This document shows, piece after piece, positions 56,512 to 64,000 of a DNA stretch of 64,000 nucleotides (position 1 is the stretch's first letter; the number at the start of each line of letters is the position of its first letter). A program made the position numbers and the translations under genes. The DNA is from Robiginitomaculum sp. (GTDB taxonomy: Bacteria > Pseudomonadota > Alphaproteobacteria > Caulobacterales > Maricaulaceae), in assembly GCA_026982415.1 (NCBI GenBank), contig JALSHE010000058.1:1-64000 (forward strand). The letters are read 5' to 3'. The notes below the pieces were generated by a model, which was not told the DNA's origin, did no database searches, and saw only the letters and a program-made list of their open reading frames with translations.

Positions 56512-57750
56512 GTGGATATTTTTGATAAATTCTCGACCCTGCAATCGCGTACCGATTTGGTGAACAGGCTTGGGGTTGACCCGTTCGGTGTTAAATTTGA
56601 CGACATAACAAATGCGACGCGCGGACGCATTGGCAACCGCTCTATTGTGCTTGCGGGCACTAATAATTATCTGGGTTTGACGTTTGACCCGGATTGTATG
56701 GATGCCTCTATCAATGCGATTAAAAATTACGGTACGGGGACTACGGGTTCGCGGATTGCTAATGGGTCGTATACGGGACATGTGGATTTGGAAGATGCCC
56801 TCGCCAAACATGCGGGCATGGCCAGCGCCATTATTTTCTCAACAGGTTACCAAACAAACCTGGCCGCTATCGCTACGCTTGCTGGGCCAAAAGACGTGTT
56901 GTTCATCGATGCGGATAGCCATGCTTGTATTATTGATGGTTGCCGCCTGAGCGCCGCCCCGACAATAAGGTTTCGCCATAATTCTCCTTCTGATCTGGAT
57001 AAACGACTGACGCGTCATAACAATAGCGAGGGCAAAATAGACGGCGGGATTGCACTCGTGGTCATCGAGGGTCTGTATTCCATGTTCGGCGACCGCGCGC
57101 CCATAGCCGAGTTCGTAGATGTTTGTAAGAAGCACGGTGCCTATCTCTATATTGATGAAGCACATTCGTTCGGCGTATTTGGCTCCACAGGTTGCGGTCT
57201 AGCCGAAGAAGAGGGTGTCCTCGACCAGGTTGATTTCATCTCTGGTACGTTCTCCAAAAGCCTAGCCTCTATTGGCGGGTTTTGCCTCTCCAAGCACAAG
57301 GGGTTCGAAATAACCCGCAAGGCCATGCGCGCTTATATGTTCACGGCTTCACCGACCCCGTCCAACGTAGCGGCGGCGCGGGCGGCTCTTGACAAGATCG
57401 CCGAAAAGCCGGAACTTCGCGATAATCTCCGCGACCGGGGTTTGCAGCTTCATAAAGGTCTAACCGAGCTTGGGTTTGATTTATGCGGCCCGCCCGGCCC
57501 GATTATCGCTGTGCGCCGTCCCAATGAGGTGGTCGCGGCTACGGAATGGAATTGGCTGCTCGAAGAGGGTGTTTACGTTAATTTAGCCGTTCCGCCCGGC
57601 ACCCCTCAGTCCAGCTCACTCCTGCGTATTAGCCTCTCCGCCGCCCATACCAAAGACGATATTAATATCATCCTTAAGGCGTTTAAGGATATGCAAGGGC
57701 AGGGTGAGGCGCTTATGGCAAAGGTGCAAGCTGTCATGGCTACGGGTTAG
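56512..57750 (+). CDS. spt: Serine palmitoyltransferase
   Basis: 412-residue PLP enzyme of the alpha-oxoamine synthase family that condenses L-serine with a long acyl thioester to 3-ketosphinganine, the committed step of sphingolipid synthesis. The PLP lysine is K249 in SGTFSKSLASIGG; the aspartate-bearing IDEAHSFGVFGSTGCG and the N-terminal LAGTNNYLGLTFDP are typical. Context with ACP, a CerR-like reductase and an acyl-activating enzyme favours SPT over KBL or AONS. GTG start, 4 bases after the ACP stop. Confidence 0.92.
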   Translation: MDIFDKFSTLQSRTDLVNRLGVDPFGVKFDDITNATRGRIGNRSIVLAGTNNYLGLTFDPDCMDASINAIKNYGTGTTGSRIANGSYTGHVDLEDALAKHAGMASAIIFSTGYQTNLAAIATLAGPKDVLFIDADSHACIIDGCRLSAAPTIRFRHNSPSDLDKRLTRHNNSEGKIDGGIALVVIEGLYSMFGDRAPIAEFVDVCKKHGAYLYIDEAHSFGVFGSTGCGLAEEEGVLDQVDFISGTFSKSLASIGGFCLSKHKGFEITRKAMRAYMFTASPTPSNVAAARAALDKIAEKPELRDNLRDRGLQLHKGLTELGFDLCGPPGPIIAVRRPNEVVAATEWNWLLEEGVYVNLAVPPGTPQSSSLLRISLSAAHTKDDINIILKAFKDMQGQGEALMAKVQAVMATG

Positions 57751-57838
57751 CCGGAATTTCGGTTCTTCCAGCACAAAATGCGCCGTAAAGCCCTGCCTTA
57801 CCTGCGGATATTGTTTTCGTTATTTGCGGCCTAAAACG

Positions 57839-58234
57839 CTATAAACGCCGTGCTTTGAGATATAGCCGCGAAAATTCGCGAATATACGTTAGCGCAGAGA
57901 AACCGCGCATATATTTATTGTTCTTCAGCCAATTGAAACGTCCGGCACAACCAAAAACCCGGACGTCCATACCGCAATCGCCAGCATGGATAAGGCTGTT
58001 AGATACGCAAATAGTCCGCGCATCTATTTGTTTTTTTGACTTCGGTATTTCACCGCCAAGAATCAAAACCAAAAAACCGTAATGTAAAAATACCTCAGGC
58101 ACATTCGCGGTTAAACCTGCAAATACACAGATACGCTGACCGACTGGCTCAATTAAGAGACCCGCAATAATCACCGCGCCCAAGTTCAGGCTCCAAAGCA
58201 AAATTAAAATTATGTCCAAAGTAAATTTTTCCAT
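57839..58234 (-). CDS. Doubtful small membrane protein
   Basis: 131-residue frame. The first 65 residues look like two membrane helices (LDIILILLWSLNLGAVIIAGLLIEP and FLHYGFLVLILGG) but the second half is basic and cysteine-containing without a clear fold. No ribosome-binding site is visible. It lies in an otherwise empty 687-base interval between spt and the methyltransferase gene. It may be a real gene or a degenerate one. Confidence 0.4.
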   Translation of the reverse strand: MEKFTLDIILILLWSLNLGAVIIAGLLIEPVGQRICVFAGLTANVPEVFLHYGFLVLILGGEIPKSKKQIDARTICVSNSLIHAGDCGMDVRVFGCAGRFNWLKNNKYMRGFSALTYIREFSRLYLKARRL

Positions 58235-58437
58235 GCTTGCACTATGGCAGGAGATACTAAGCCGTGGATGTAGTTTTGTATTTTAATTAAAATAGGTAGT
58301 TAATACAGTGGGTTAATGTGTTTCAAGCCATGGAGAAATCAAGGGTTTATCTCGGCATTGTATAGAGTGATAACGTTGTTTTTGATTGTATTAAATTTCT
58401 ACAACAGATAAAAGCACCATTTATACAAGAGGTAAGC

Positions 58438-59232
58438 GTGAAAAAAACCAAGAGAAATTGTCCAGTATGCGGCATAAGTAAATTCAAATCTTTGAGCAAA
58501 CTCAGCCATCCCGAATGGAATACAGTGCTGTGCGAGGCCTGCGACATGGTCTATCTAGATGCGGCTCCAGATTATGAAAGCTTGAGCGTGGACATGGCTT
58601 GGACAAAGCAATTTGCTATTGAAAAAAAACGTCGTAAGCAAAAAGAGCCTATTATTGCGTGGCTAGATGCCAAGACGCGCTGGCGGCTGCACCTTTTTCG
58701 TGATGATGAATGGGCCTATATTGCAAAGCGCGTCAAGGGCGGGAATGTACTGGATGTGGGGTGCGGCGGTATTAATAACGTTCCGAAGCAGTTCGTGCCT
58801 TACGGTATCGAAATTGAGAAGGAAGCCGCAGAGATTTCCGACGCTTTAATGCGGGAGCGTGGGGGTTATGTTGTTCACGCGCCAGCAATCGAGGGCATTA
58901 CCCAATTTGAGGACAATTTTTTCGACGGCATTATTATGCGTTCATATCTGGAACACGAGGCTGTCCCGCGTGAAGTGCTCGCCGCTAGTTATGCCAAGTT
59001 GAAACCGGGCGGGGTTATCTATGTGAAAGTGCCCAACTTCGATACGATTAATCGGTTGGTGCGCGGCATAGATTGGTGTGGGTTCAGGTTTCCCGACCAT
59101 TTGAACTATTTCGGTATCAACACCATGCAAAAATTAGCCGCACTCGAAAACTATCAATTTTCCCTGTTAAATAAGATGACCCGCTACACCAATGATAATT
59201 TGCATGCATTTTTGGTGAAGCCACAGATCTAG
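58438..59232 (+). CDS. Zinc-ribbon class I SAM methyltransferase
   Basis: 264 residues. An N-terminal zinc ribbon (C8-PV-C11 ... C32-EA-C35) precedes a methyltransferase domain with the SAM motif VLDVGCGGINN near residue 103 and the later FDGIIMRSYLEHEAVPREVLAASYAKLKPGGVIYVKVPN. This matches Methyltransf_23-type enzymes often found with surface polysaccharide or lipid genes; the substrate is unknown. GTG start with GAGG 7 bases upstream. The upstream 200 bases are AT-rich, suggesting its own promoter. Confidence 0.85.
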   Translation: MKKTKRNCPVCGISKFKSLSKLSHPEWNTVLCEACDMVYLDAAPDYESLSVDMAWTKQFAIEKKRRKQKEPIIAWLDAKTRWRLHLFRDDEWAYIAKRVKGGNVLDVGCGGINNVPKQFVPYGIEIEKEAAEISDALMRERGGYVVHAPAIEGITQFEDNFFDGIIMRSYLEHEAVPREVLAASYAKLKPGGVIYVKVPNFDTINRLVRGIDWCGFRFPDHLNYFGINTMQKLAALENYQFSLLNKMTRYTNDNLHAFLVKPQI

Positions 59233-59252
59233 AGCCTGAGCCTAGCTATATT

Positions 59253-59324
59253 GTCATCCCGGGCTTGCCCCGGGATCTCATCGCTTGCGGCGAGTACGAG
59301 ACCCCGGATCAAGTCCGGGGTGAC
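59253..59324. repeat. REP-like inverted pair between convergent genes
   Basis: GTCATCCCGGGCTTGCCCCGGGATCTC and, 18 bases on, a 27-bp complement (GAGACCCCGGATCAAGTCCGGGGTGAC), matching at about 22 positions. Each arm contains its own CCCGGG-type palindrome. This is a common intergenic repeat style in alphaproteobacteria. Between the methyltransferase and lipoprotein stops, it may end transcription from both sides. Confidence 0.8.
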
Positions 59325-59377
59325 AGGCGGGGTAATATTTTTAAAACTGAACCCGATTAAACGCGAAAGGCTCTAGC

Positions 59378-59821
59378 CTAGTTGTATTTGCGTTCGCCGT
59401 TCTCGAAATACTCTTGGCGGCTTACCGGGTCGTAGTAATAATAGCGTCCGGTATTGCGATCAAAAAACTGGCGCTTGTCGATGTTTTGCGTTTTTACAGG
59501 GGCTGGCACATTTTGTTGGCGACTGTAATCGTTATCATAAGTGCGGTTTTTAGGCTCAGCGCCACAACCACCGTCTTCGCGGCAACCCGCATAAGCACCA
59601 CCAGCACCACCGATAACTGCACCGATAAGCGCGCCGGACTGGCCGTCGCCGTCGCCTGCATTATTGCCGATAATCGCACCAGCCGCTGCACCAGCGAGGG
59701 CGCCGAGCGCACCTTTTTTCAAGGTATTGTCATTGCCATTCGTGGTCTCACAACCTGCTAAAGCCAAAACACCGGATAGTGCTATCACTGTTACCAAAGT
59801 TTTCTGTTTGAAATTTATCAT
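59378..59821 (-). CDS. Glycine-zipper outer-membrane lipoprotein
   Basis: 147 residues with a lipoprotein signal (lipobox LAGC near residue 24). A glycine-zipper stretch (LGALAGAAAGAIIGNNAGDGDGQSGALIGAVIGGAGGAYAG) of the 17-kDa surface antigen/OmpA-like glycine-zipper type follows, then a tyrosine-rich hydrophilic tail (RYYYYDPVSRQEYFENG). Such proteins insert a glycine-packed hairpin in the membrane; function is not known. Confidence 0.85.
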   Translation of the reverse strand: MINFKQKTLVTVIALSGVLALAGCETTNGNDNTLKKGALGALAGAAAGAIIGNNAGDGDGQSGALIGAVIGGAGGAYAGCREDGGCGAEPKNRTYDNDYSRQQNVPAPVKTQNIDKRQFFDRNTGRYYYYDPVSRQEYFENGERKYN

Positions 59822-59937
59822 GTTTTTTCTCTTTCATAGGTTAATAAACTCAACCCCTCCAACATACCATTCTAGCAAAACGAAAATGAACGGGACATAA
59901 ACCCCGCATTACAATGTGTTCATGTACCTTTAAAGCG

Positions 59938-59964
59938 GTCATCCCGGGCTGGACCCGGGATGAC
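59938..59964. repeat. Single REP palindrome upstream of nuoA
   Basis: GTCATCCCGGGCTGGACCCGGGATGAC is a 27-bp palindrome sharing its outer arms with the repeat pair at 59253. It lies 160 bases before nuoA and is read through by the over-extended track ORF, which is another reason to start nuoA downstream. Confidence 0.8.
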
Positions 59965-60123
59965 AATAGTGTTGTTTTCCGTGCCAGCTTTCTTCCCAAA
60001 AATAATCTGATCATTGGACAAAATAACGCATTGCATTTGTTTGCGTCCAAGCCTAGTTTGCCCTCGAAAATAGTTGTTGGGGGAGTGAGTCCTCCTGTGC
60101 ATATAAATGGTGAAATAATCGGT

Positions 60124-60534
60124 ATGTTTACTGGCCTACAAGTCGTCTATTCTTCAACTCCCGAAACCTATTCGGCGTATCTTTTGGAATATTTGCCAGC
60201 AGTTATCCTGTTGGCTATTGGTTTGGTGATTTCGCTGGCGTTTTTGATGATGGCCAAGATTTTCGCCCCCAGCAGCCCAGACGCAGAAAAAGTATCCACA
60301 TATGAGTGCGGCTTTAACGCATTTGACGATAGCCGCATGAAATTTGATGTGCGGTTTTATTTGGTGGCCATATTGTTCATTATATTTGACATTGAGGTAG
60401 CGTTTTTGTTCCCGTGGGCCGTGTCCATCGACAAAATTGGCGTTTATGGGTGGGCCGTGGTGATGTTGTTCTTGTTCGAGCTAGCCGTTGGCCTTGCCTA
60501 TGCATGGAAGAAAGGGGCCCTTGATTGGGAATAG
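60124..60534 (+). CDS. nuoA: NADH-quinone oxidoreductase subunit A
   Basis: 136-residue membrane subunit of respiratory complex I. Three membrane segments and the conserved loop EKVSTYECGFNAFDDSRMKFDVRFYLVAILFIIFDIEVAFLFPWA are present. The ATG at 60124 gives the normal length; the track start at 59914 would include a REP palindrome. First gene of the nuo operon. Confidence 0.94.
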   Translation: MFTGLQVVYSSTPETYSAYLLEYLPAVILLAIGLVISLAFLMMAKIFAPSSPDAEKVSTYECGFNAFDDSRMKFDVRFYLVAILFIIFDIEVAFLFPWAVSIDKIGVYGWAVVMLFLFELAVGLAYAWKKGALDWE

Positions 60535-60537
60535 ATT

Positions 60538-61080
60538 ATGTCCAATATCCTTGTAAACGAAACCCCGACTTATGACCCAAAAACCCATGATGCGTTTTAT
60601 GATGGCCTGTCCGATCAATTGGCCGATAAAGGTTTTTTGGTCGCCCCCGCCGATAGCTTAATAACATGGGCACGCTCTGGTTCTCTGATGTGGATGACAT
60701 TCGGGCTTGCCTGTTGCGCCGTCGAGATGATGCAAGCCGCCATGCCGCGCTATGATATAGAGCGCTTCGGCTTTGCCCCCCGCGCCTCCCCGCGTCAAAG
60801 CGATGTGATGATTGTGGCCGGAACGCTGACCAATAAAATGGCACCGGCTCTGCGTAAGGTTTATGACCAAATGCCGTTCCCGCGCTATGTAATCTCTATG
60901 GGCTCATGCGCCAACGGCGGCGGGTATTATCATTATTCCTACGCCGTAGTGCGCGGTTGCGACCGGATTGTTCCGGTCGATATATATGTGCCGGGCTGTC
61001 CGCCAACTGCGGAAGCTTTGGTTTACGGGATTTTGCAATTACAGAAGAAAATCCACAGAGAAGGCAATATTGAGCGTTAG
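60538..61080 (+). CDS. nuoB: NADH-quinone oxidoreductase subunit B
   Basis: 180-residue peripheral-arm subunit that holds the terminal 4Fe-4S cluster N2. Its four cysteine ligands are visible: the adjacent pair in [19 protein letters not shown] and [39 protein letters not shown] is the family core. Three bases after nuoA, two before nuoC. Confidence 0.97.
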   Translation: MSNILVNETPTYDPKTHDAFYDGLSDQLADKGFLVAPADSLITWARSGSLMWMTFGLACCAVEMMQAAMPRYDIERFGFAPRASPRQSDVMIVAGTLTNKMAPALRKVYDQMPFPRYVISMGSCANGGGYYHYSYAVVRGCDRIVPVDIYVPGCPPTAEALVYGILQLQKKIHREGNIER

Positions 61081-61082
61081 AT

Positions 61083-61700
61083 ATGAGCAATGACCTTGAA
61101 AATCTCAAAGACCATATCCTGAGCGCACTGGACAGTTCGCTCAATGGCGCGAGCATCGTCTCTTTTCCTTCGGGCGGCGAATTGACCCTGGATGCGCGGC
61201 GCGAGGCTATTATCGCAGTAATTACATTTCTGCGCGATGATCCGCTCTGTAAATTCACCACGCTCATCGACATTTGCGGCGTAGATTATCCGGGGCGCGA
61301 ACGCCGTTTCGATGTGGTCTATCATCTGCTCTCCATGCAGCTAAACCAACGCATTCGCATCAAAATCACTACAGACGAAAACGCCCCCGTCCACACCATG
61401 ATAGGCGTCTATCCGGCGGCCAATTGGTATGAACGCGAAGCCTTTGATATGTACGGCATAGTCTTCGACGAACATCCGGATTTGCGCCGCCTGCTGACCG
61501 ATTACGGTTTCGAAGGCCACCCCCTACGCAAAGATTTCCCACTGTCAGGTTTCGTAGAAGTCCGCTACGACGAAGAACGCAAATCAGTAATCTACGAAGC
61601 CGTGAACTTACCGCAAGAATTCAGAGATTTCGATTTCATGTCTCCGTGGGAGGGGGCTAAGTATGTGATGGATGAAGATGAGAAGGGGGAGGGTGCGTGA
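61083..61700 (+). CDS. nuoC: NADH-quinone oxidoreductase subunit C
   Basis: 205-residue 30-kDa subunit. Signature: [61 protein letters not shown]. It is separate from nuoD, as normal in alphaproteobacteria, but the two are parted by about 900 bases holding an extra gene and a repeat. Confidence 0.96.
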   Translation: MSNDLENLKDHILSALDSSLNGASIVSFPSGGELTLDARREAIIAVITFLRDDPLCKFTTLIDICGVDYPGRERRFDVVYHLLSMQLNQRIRIKITTDENAPVHTMIGVYPAANWYEREAFDMYGIVFDEHPDLRRLLTDYGFEGHPLRKDFPLSGFVEVRYDEERKSVIYEAVNLPQEFRDFDFMSPWEGAKYVMDEDEKGEGA

Positions 61701-62341
61701 TGTTTTTTAGGAAAGCAGGTATTGGTTTAGTATGGGGTGCTACGGTCTTTTGTTTTTGGATTCCGGCTGTTGCTCAATCTACATCTCCAACTTTATTGGA
61801 TCGGCCAGAAGTAAAAGCAATGCTTGCAGCAAGAATGGCAAAAATTCGTAATGTTTCTGATGGTGAATTTGAGGCTGCGGTAAAGCGCGGCGTATATCAA
61901 CTTGACACAGGGTTGAGTTCTATGTCGAAAAAAGACATGAAGCGATTGGCTAGGCTTGGTGAAGTAATTTGGGGTGATTGTGCAATTTATGCTGAGTTTG
62001 GTGCAGGTGAAGCAAAAGCTACAAGTGGTTCTGATAAGAAAGCTCTTGGGCGATATAATGATGAGAGATTGAGGCAGCGGCTGTTTGAGTATTTAAAATC
62101 GACCTTGAGTTCCCATGCTTCATACCGAAAAAACAGCAAGTTAGATGCAGATGTTTTCAAGGGTGGTGCCCTAGGGAAAGAGGATGTTGATACCCGTTTA
62201 ACTATGGCGATGGGTGGGTTGAAGTGTCAGTTGGATATGGATAAAAGGAAATTGACTGGGAATTTTGAACACGTTTACGAGTTCTATGCATCGGGGATGA
62301 GTGCGGCTGATCTTTACCGTCGGGAGCCGAATAGTGACTGA
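61700..62341 (+). CDS. Secreted protein of unknown function inserted between nuoC and nuoD
   Basis: About 213 residues with a signal peptide (hydrophobic 6-23, probable cleavage after AVAQ). The mature part is hydrophilic and mostly helical, with two cysteines (GDCAIY, GLKCQL) that could pair. No family recognised; not a complex I subunit. A strong AGGGGGAGGG site suits the ATG at 61700, which shares one base with the nuoC stop, though GTG at 61697 is possible. Two lines counted by hand (61801, 62101) are 24/60 G+C each, against 36/60 in lines of nuoC and nuoD, suggesting a foreign origin. Confidence 0.72.
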   Translation: MFFRKAGIGLVWGATVFCFWIPAVAQSTSPTLLDRPEVKAMLAARMAKIRNVSDGEFEAAVKRGVYQLDTGLSSMSKKDMKRLARLGEVIWGDCAIYAEFGAGEAKATSGSDKKALGRYNDERLRQRLFEYLKSTLSSHASYRKNSKLDADVFKGGALGKEDVDTRLTMAMGGLKCQLDMDKRKLTGNFEHVYEFYASGMSAADLYRREPNSD

Positions 62342-62416
62342 CCCAACCCAAAATATAGACCGTAATCTCATGATTAATTCCAGCACAAGGCTTGGCATGT
62401 CACATTGGCATTCAAG

Positions 62417-62583
62417 CCCCTCACCTTGTTCCTCTCCCCAAAGGAGAGGAGGCGGTGATTTGCGGGCTTTTGTGTCCTTGAATGTTTTTTTTGATGCTGG
62501 CGTCTATCACCGTAAGAATGAGAATAATATGGAATTTGCGCCAGCGTCTCCTCTCCCATGGGGAGAGGAACAAGGTGAGGGGG
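62417..62583 (-). repeat. REPIN-like palindromic element, copy 2
   Basis: Same arms as the element at 31746-31911 (CCCCTCACCTTGTTCCTCTCCCC..GGAGAGGAGG and complement), with 94 bases between. Reversing one copy aligns the interiors too, for example GAGATAATATTGGTATTTGCG against GAGAATAATATGGAATTTGCG, so the whole unit is homologous and inserted in opposite orientation. It occupies the gap before nuoD and ends 24 bases before its ATG, so it forms part of the nuoD leader. Confidence 0.85.
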
Positions 62584-62607
62584 TAAGATGTTTGCGGGGA
62601 GGTTCTT

Positions 62608-63795
62608 ATGACTGACCTAGAGCAAATCTCCGACCGGAAATTTACCATTAATTTCGGGCCGCAGCATCCTGCGGCGCATGGTGTGCTTCGGCTTGTGCTT
62701 GAGCTTGAGGGGGAAATTGTTGAGCGGGTTGATCCGCATATTGGGCTTTTGCACCGGGGTACGGAAAAGCTGATTGAGCACAAGACTTATATGCAGGCTA
62801 TTCCGTATTTTGATAGGCTGGATTATGTGGCGCCTATGAACCAGGAACATGCGTTTTGTTTGGCGGTTGAGAAGCTGATGGGTGTTGAGGTGCCGCGCCG
62901 GGCGCAATTCCTTAGGGTTTTGTGGTCGGAAGTTGGGCGGATTTTGTCGCATATTTTGAACGTGACCACACAGGCCATGGACGTTGGTGCGCTGACGCCG
63001 CCGGTTTGGGGTTTTGAAGAGCGCGAAAAGCTGATGGTGTTTTATGAGCGGGTTTCTGGCTCGCGTCTGCATGCGGCTTATTTCCGCGTTGGTGGTGTGC
63101 ACCAAGACATGCCGCCGGATTTGATCGACGATATGCGGGATTGGTGTAAGCAGTTTCCGCAGAAAATGCGCGATATTGAAACGCTTTTGACCGACAACCG
63201 GATCTTCAAACAGCGCAATGCTGATATTGGTGTGGTGTCCCAGCAAGATGCGCTGGACTGGGGCTTTAGCGGCGTCATGGTGCGCGGTTCTGGCATGGCG
63301 TGGGATTTACGCCGTTCGCAGCCTTACGAAGTTTATAGCGAGCTTGAGTTTAAAATACCTCTCGGCAAACACGGCGATTGTTATGACCGTTATCTCTGCC
63401 GCATGGAAGAAATGTACGAAAGCTGTAAAATCATTGAGCAATGTCTGGACATGATGCCGGAAGGGCCGGTTTTGTCGGATGACCACAAAGTCACACCGCC
63501 GCGCCGTGCCGACATGAAGCAAGACATGGAAGCGCTGATCCAGCATTTCAAGCTTTATACCGAGGGTTTTAAAGTGCCAGCGGGCGAGGTTTATACCGCC
63601 GTCGAAGCCCCCAAAGGTGAGTTCGGAGTTTATCTAGTGTCGGACGGGTCTAATAAGCCGTACCGTTGTAAAATTCGCGCGCCGGGCTTTCCGCATTTGG
63701 CGGCCATGGATTACTTGAATAAAGGCCATATGTTGGCCGATGTAGCGGCTATTTTAGGGTCGTTGGACATTGTTTTCGGAGAGGTTGACCGATGA
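62608..63795 (+). CDS. nuoD: NADH-quinone oxidoreductase subunit D
   Basis: 395-residue 49-kDa subunit that forms the quinone pocket with NuoB. N-terminal [57 protein letters not shown] and C-terminal [17 protein letters not shown]...IVFGEVDR are all canonical. GGGAGG ribosome-binding region. Overlaps the following small gene by 4 bases. Confidence 0.97.
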   Translation: MTDLEQISDRKFTINFGPQHPAAHGVLRLVLELEGEIVERVDPHIGLLHRGTEKLIEHKTYMQAIPYFDRLDYVAPMNQEHAFCLAVEKLMGVEVPRRAQFLRVLWSEVGRILSHILNVTTQAMDVGALTPPVWGFEEREKLMVFYERVSGSRLHAAYFRVGGVHQDMPPDLIDDMRDWCKQFPQKMRDIETLLTDNRIFKQRNADIGVVSQQDALDWGFSGVMVRGSGMAWDLRRSQPYEVYSELEFKIPLGKHGDCYDRYLCRMEEMYESCKIIEQCLDMMPEGPVLSDDHKVTPPRRADMKQDMEALIQHFKLYTEGFKVPAGEVYTAVEAPKGEFGVYLVSDGSNKPYRCKIRAPGFPHLAAMDYLNKGHMLADVAAILGSLDIVFGEVDR

Positions 63796-64000
63796 AATTT
63801 GGTGTTTTCGGTATTGTTGTAATGGTGGGCGCGGTTTTGGCTGGGTGTGGGAGTAAGGCTGTCAAGGATACTGACTTGCAGGCAAAGGCCGTGGCCTTGG
63901 CGCCGCTGGAAAATGTGGTTGTTGCCAGTTCGAGGTTTTTGACGTGCGTAGAGCGCGGCGCGGGCGTGGCATGTTTTACTTGCGAGATTGCCCAGTATGA
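63792..64000 (+). CDS. Start of a small lipoprotein gene after nuoD (partial)
   Basis: ATG overlaps the nuoD stop (ATGA) and the frame is open to the window edge, about 69 residues. It begins [22 protein letters not shown], a lipoprotein signal with lipobox LAGC at residues 16-19, followed by a short mature region with three further cysteines ([16 protein letters not shown]). It is missing from the ORF track because it is cut. No known nuo subunit fits; nuoE would be expected next. Confidence 0.75.
   Translation, partial: MKFGVFGIVVMVGAVLAGCGSKAVKDTDLQAKAVALAPLENVVVASSRFLTCVERGAGVACFTCEIAQY

Noticed and set aside
57855-58082. 75-residue plus-strand ORF after spt
   Set aside because: Basic, low-complexity, no start signal; it looks like the shadow of the minus-strand frame, which is itself doubtful.
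59914-60123. 70-residue N-terminal extension of NuoA
   Set aside because: It reads through a REP palindrome and gives an abnormally long NuoA; the ATG at 60124 fits the family.
1-64000. CRISPR arrays, tRNA or rRNA genes, prophage or insertion sequences
   Set aside because: I saw no regularly spaced direct repeats, no tRNA T-loop signatures in the gaps, and no transposase, integrase or phage proteins among the ORFs.

Overview
This window comes from an alphaproteobacterial chromosome. The evidence is a mur/fts (dcw) cluster in alphaproteobacterial order, the surE-pcm-LysM-yajC-secD-secF run beside serS, a large NAD-dependent glutamate dehydrogenase, a bactofilin gene overlapping an M23 peptidase gene, and a Caulobacter-type sphingolipid gene set next to the nuo operon. 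Base composition is close to half G+C. A marine member of the Caulobacterales/Maricaulales side fits best, but this is inferred from gene content alone. There are no rRNA or tRNA genes, phage genes, insertion sequences or CRISPR arrays that I can recognise.

Layout. 1-15264: a tightly packed, plus-strand cell-wall and division cluster: end of a gene that is probably rsmH, then ftsL, ftsI, murE, murF, mraY, murD, ftsW, murG, murC, murB, ddl, ftsQ, ftsA. It stops at ftsA; ftsZ does not follow and uvrB lies there instead. 15383-20060: uvrB, a sodium:neurotransmitter-symporter-family transporter and an unknown lipoprotein. 20188-23811: an Mla-type lipid transport operon (permease with N-terminal STAS-like region, ATPase, MCE protein, PqiC-like lipoprotein). 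23837-26884, minus strand: bactofilin, M23 endopeptidase, a DUF455 ferritin-like protein and a Bcp peroxiredoxin. 26915-38096, plus strand: a giant AsmA/YhdP-like protein, serS, surE, pcm, a LysM protein, yajC, an unknown membrane protein, secD and secF.

38200-43847: molybdenum cofactor (Moco) genes. A minus-strand operon runs tauE-like, moaD, moaE, moaB, moaC, moeA; mobA is divergent from it, and moaA converges on mobA across a 304-bp palindromic element. 44223-48532: a GlxA/AraC-type regulator, a CBS-domain protein, and two secreted proteins, one with a P domain and DUF11-like repeats. 48622-53475: NAD-glutamate dehydrogenase. 53551-57750: sphingolipid backbone genes (acyl-activating enzyme, CerR-like reductase, dedicated ACP, serine palmitoyltransferase). 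57751-59821: a doubtful membrane ORF, a zinc-ribbon methyltransferase and a glycine-zipper lipoprotein. 60124-64000: nuoA, nuoB, nuoC, an unknown AT-rich secreted-protein gene, nuoD and the start of a small lipoprotein gene.

Most of the window is envelope biology: peptidoglycan precursors and septal synthesis, protein export, phospholipid transport, sphingolipids, bactofilin-linked wall hydrolysis and lipoproteins. The least explained parts are small. They are two related REPIN-like elements about 30 kb apart, the palindrome shared by the 3' ends of mobA and moaA, a perfect inverted repeat upstream of moaA, a SecD-N-terminus-like orphan between yajC and secD, and two extra exported-protein genes inside the nuo operon.
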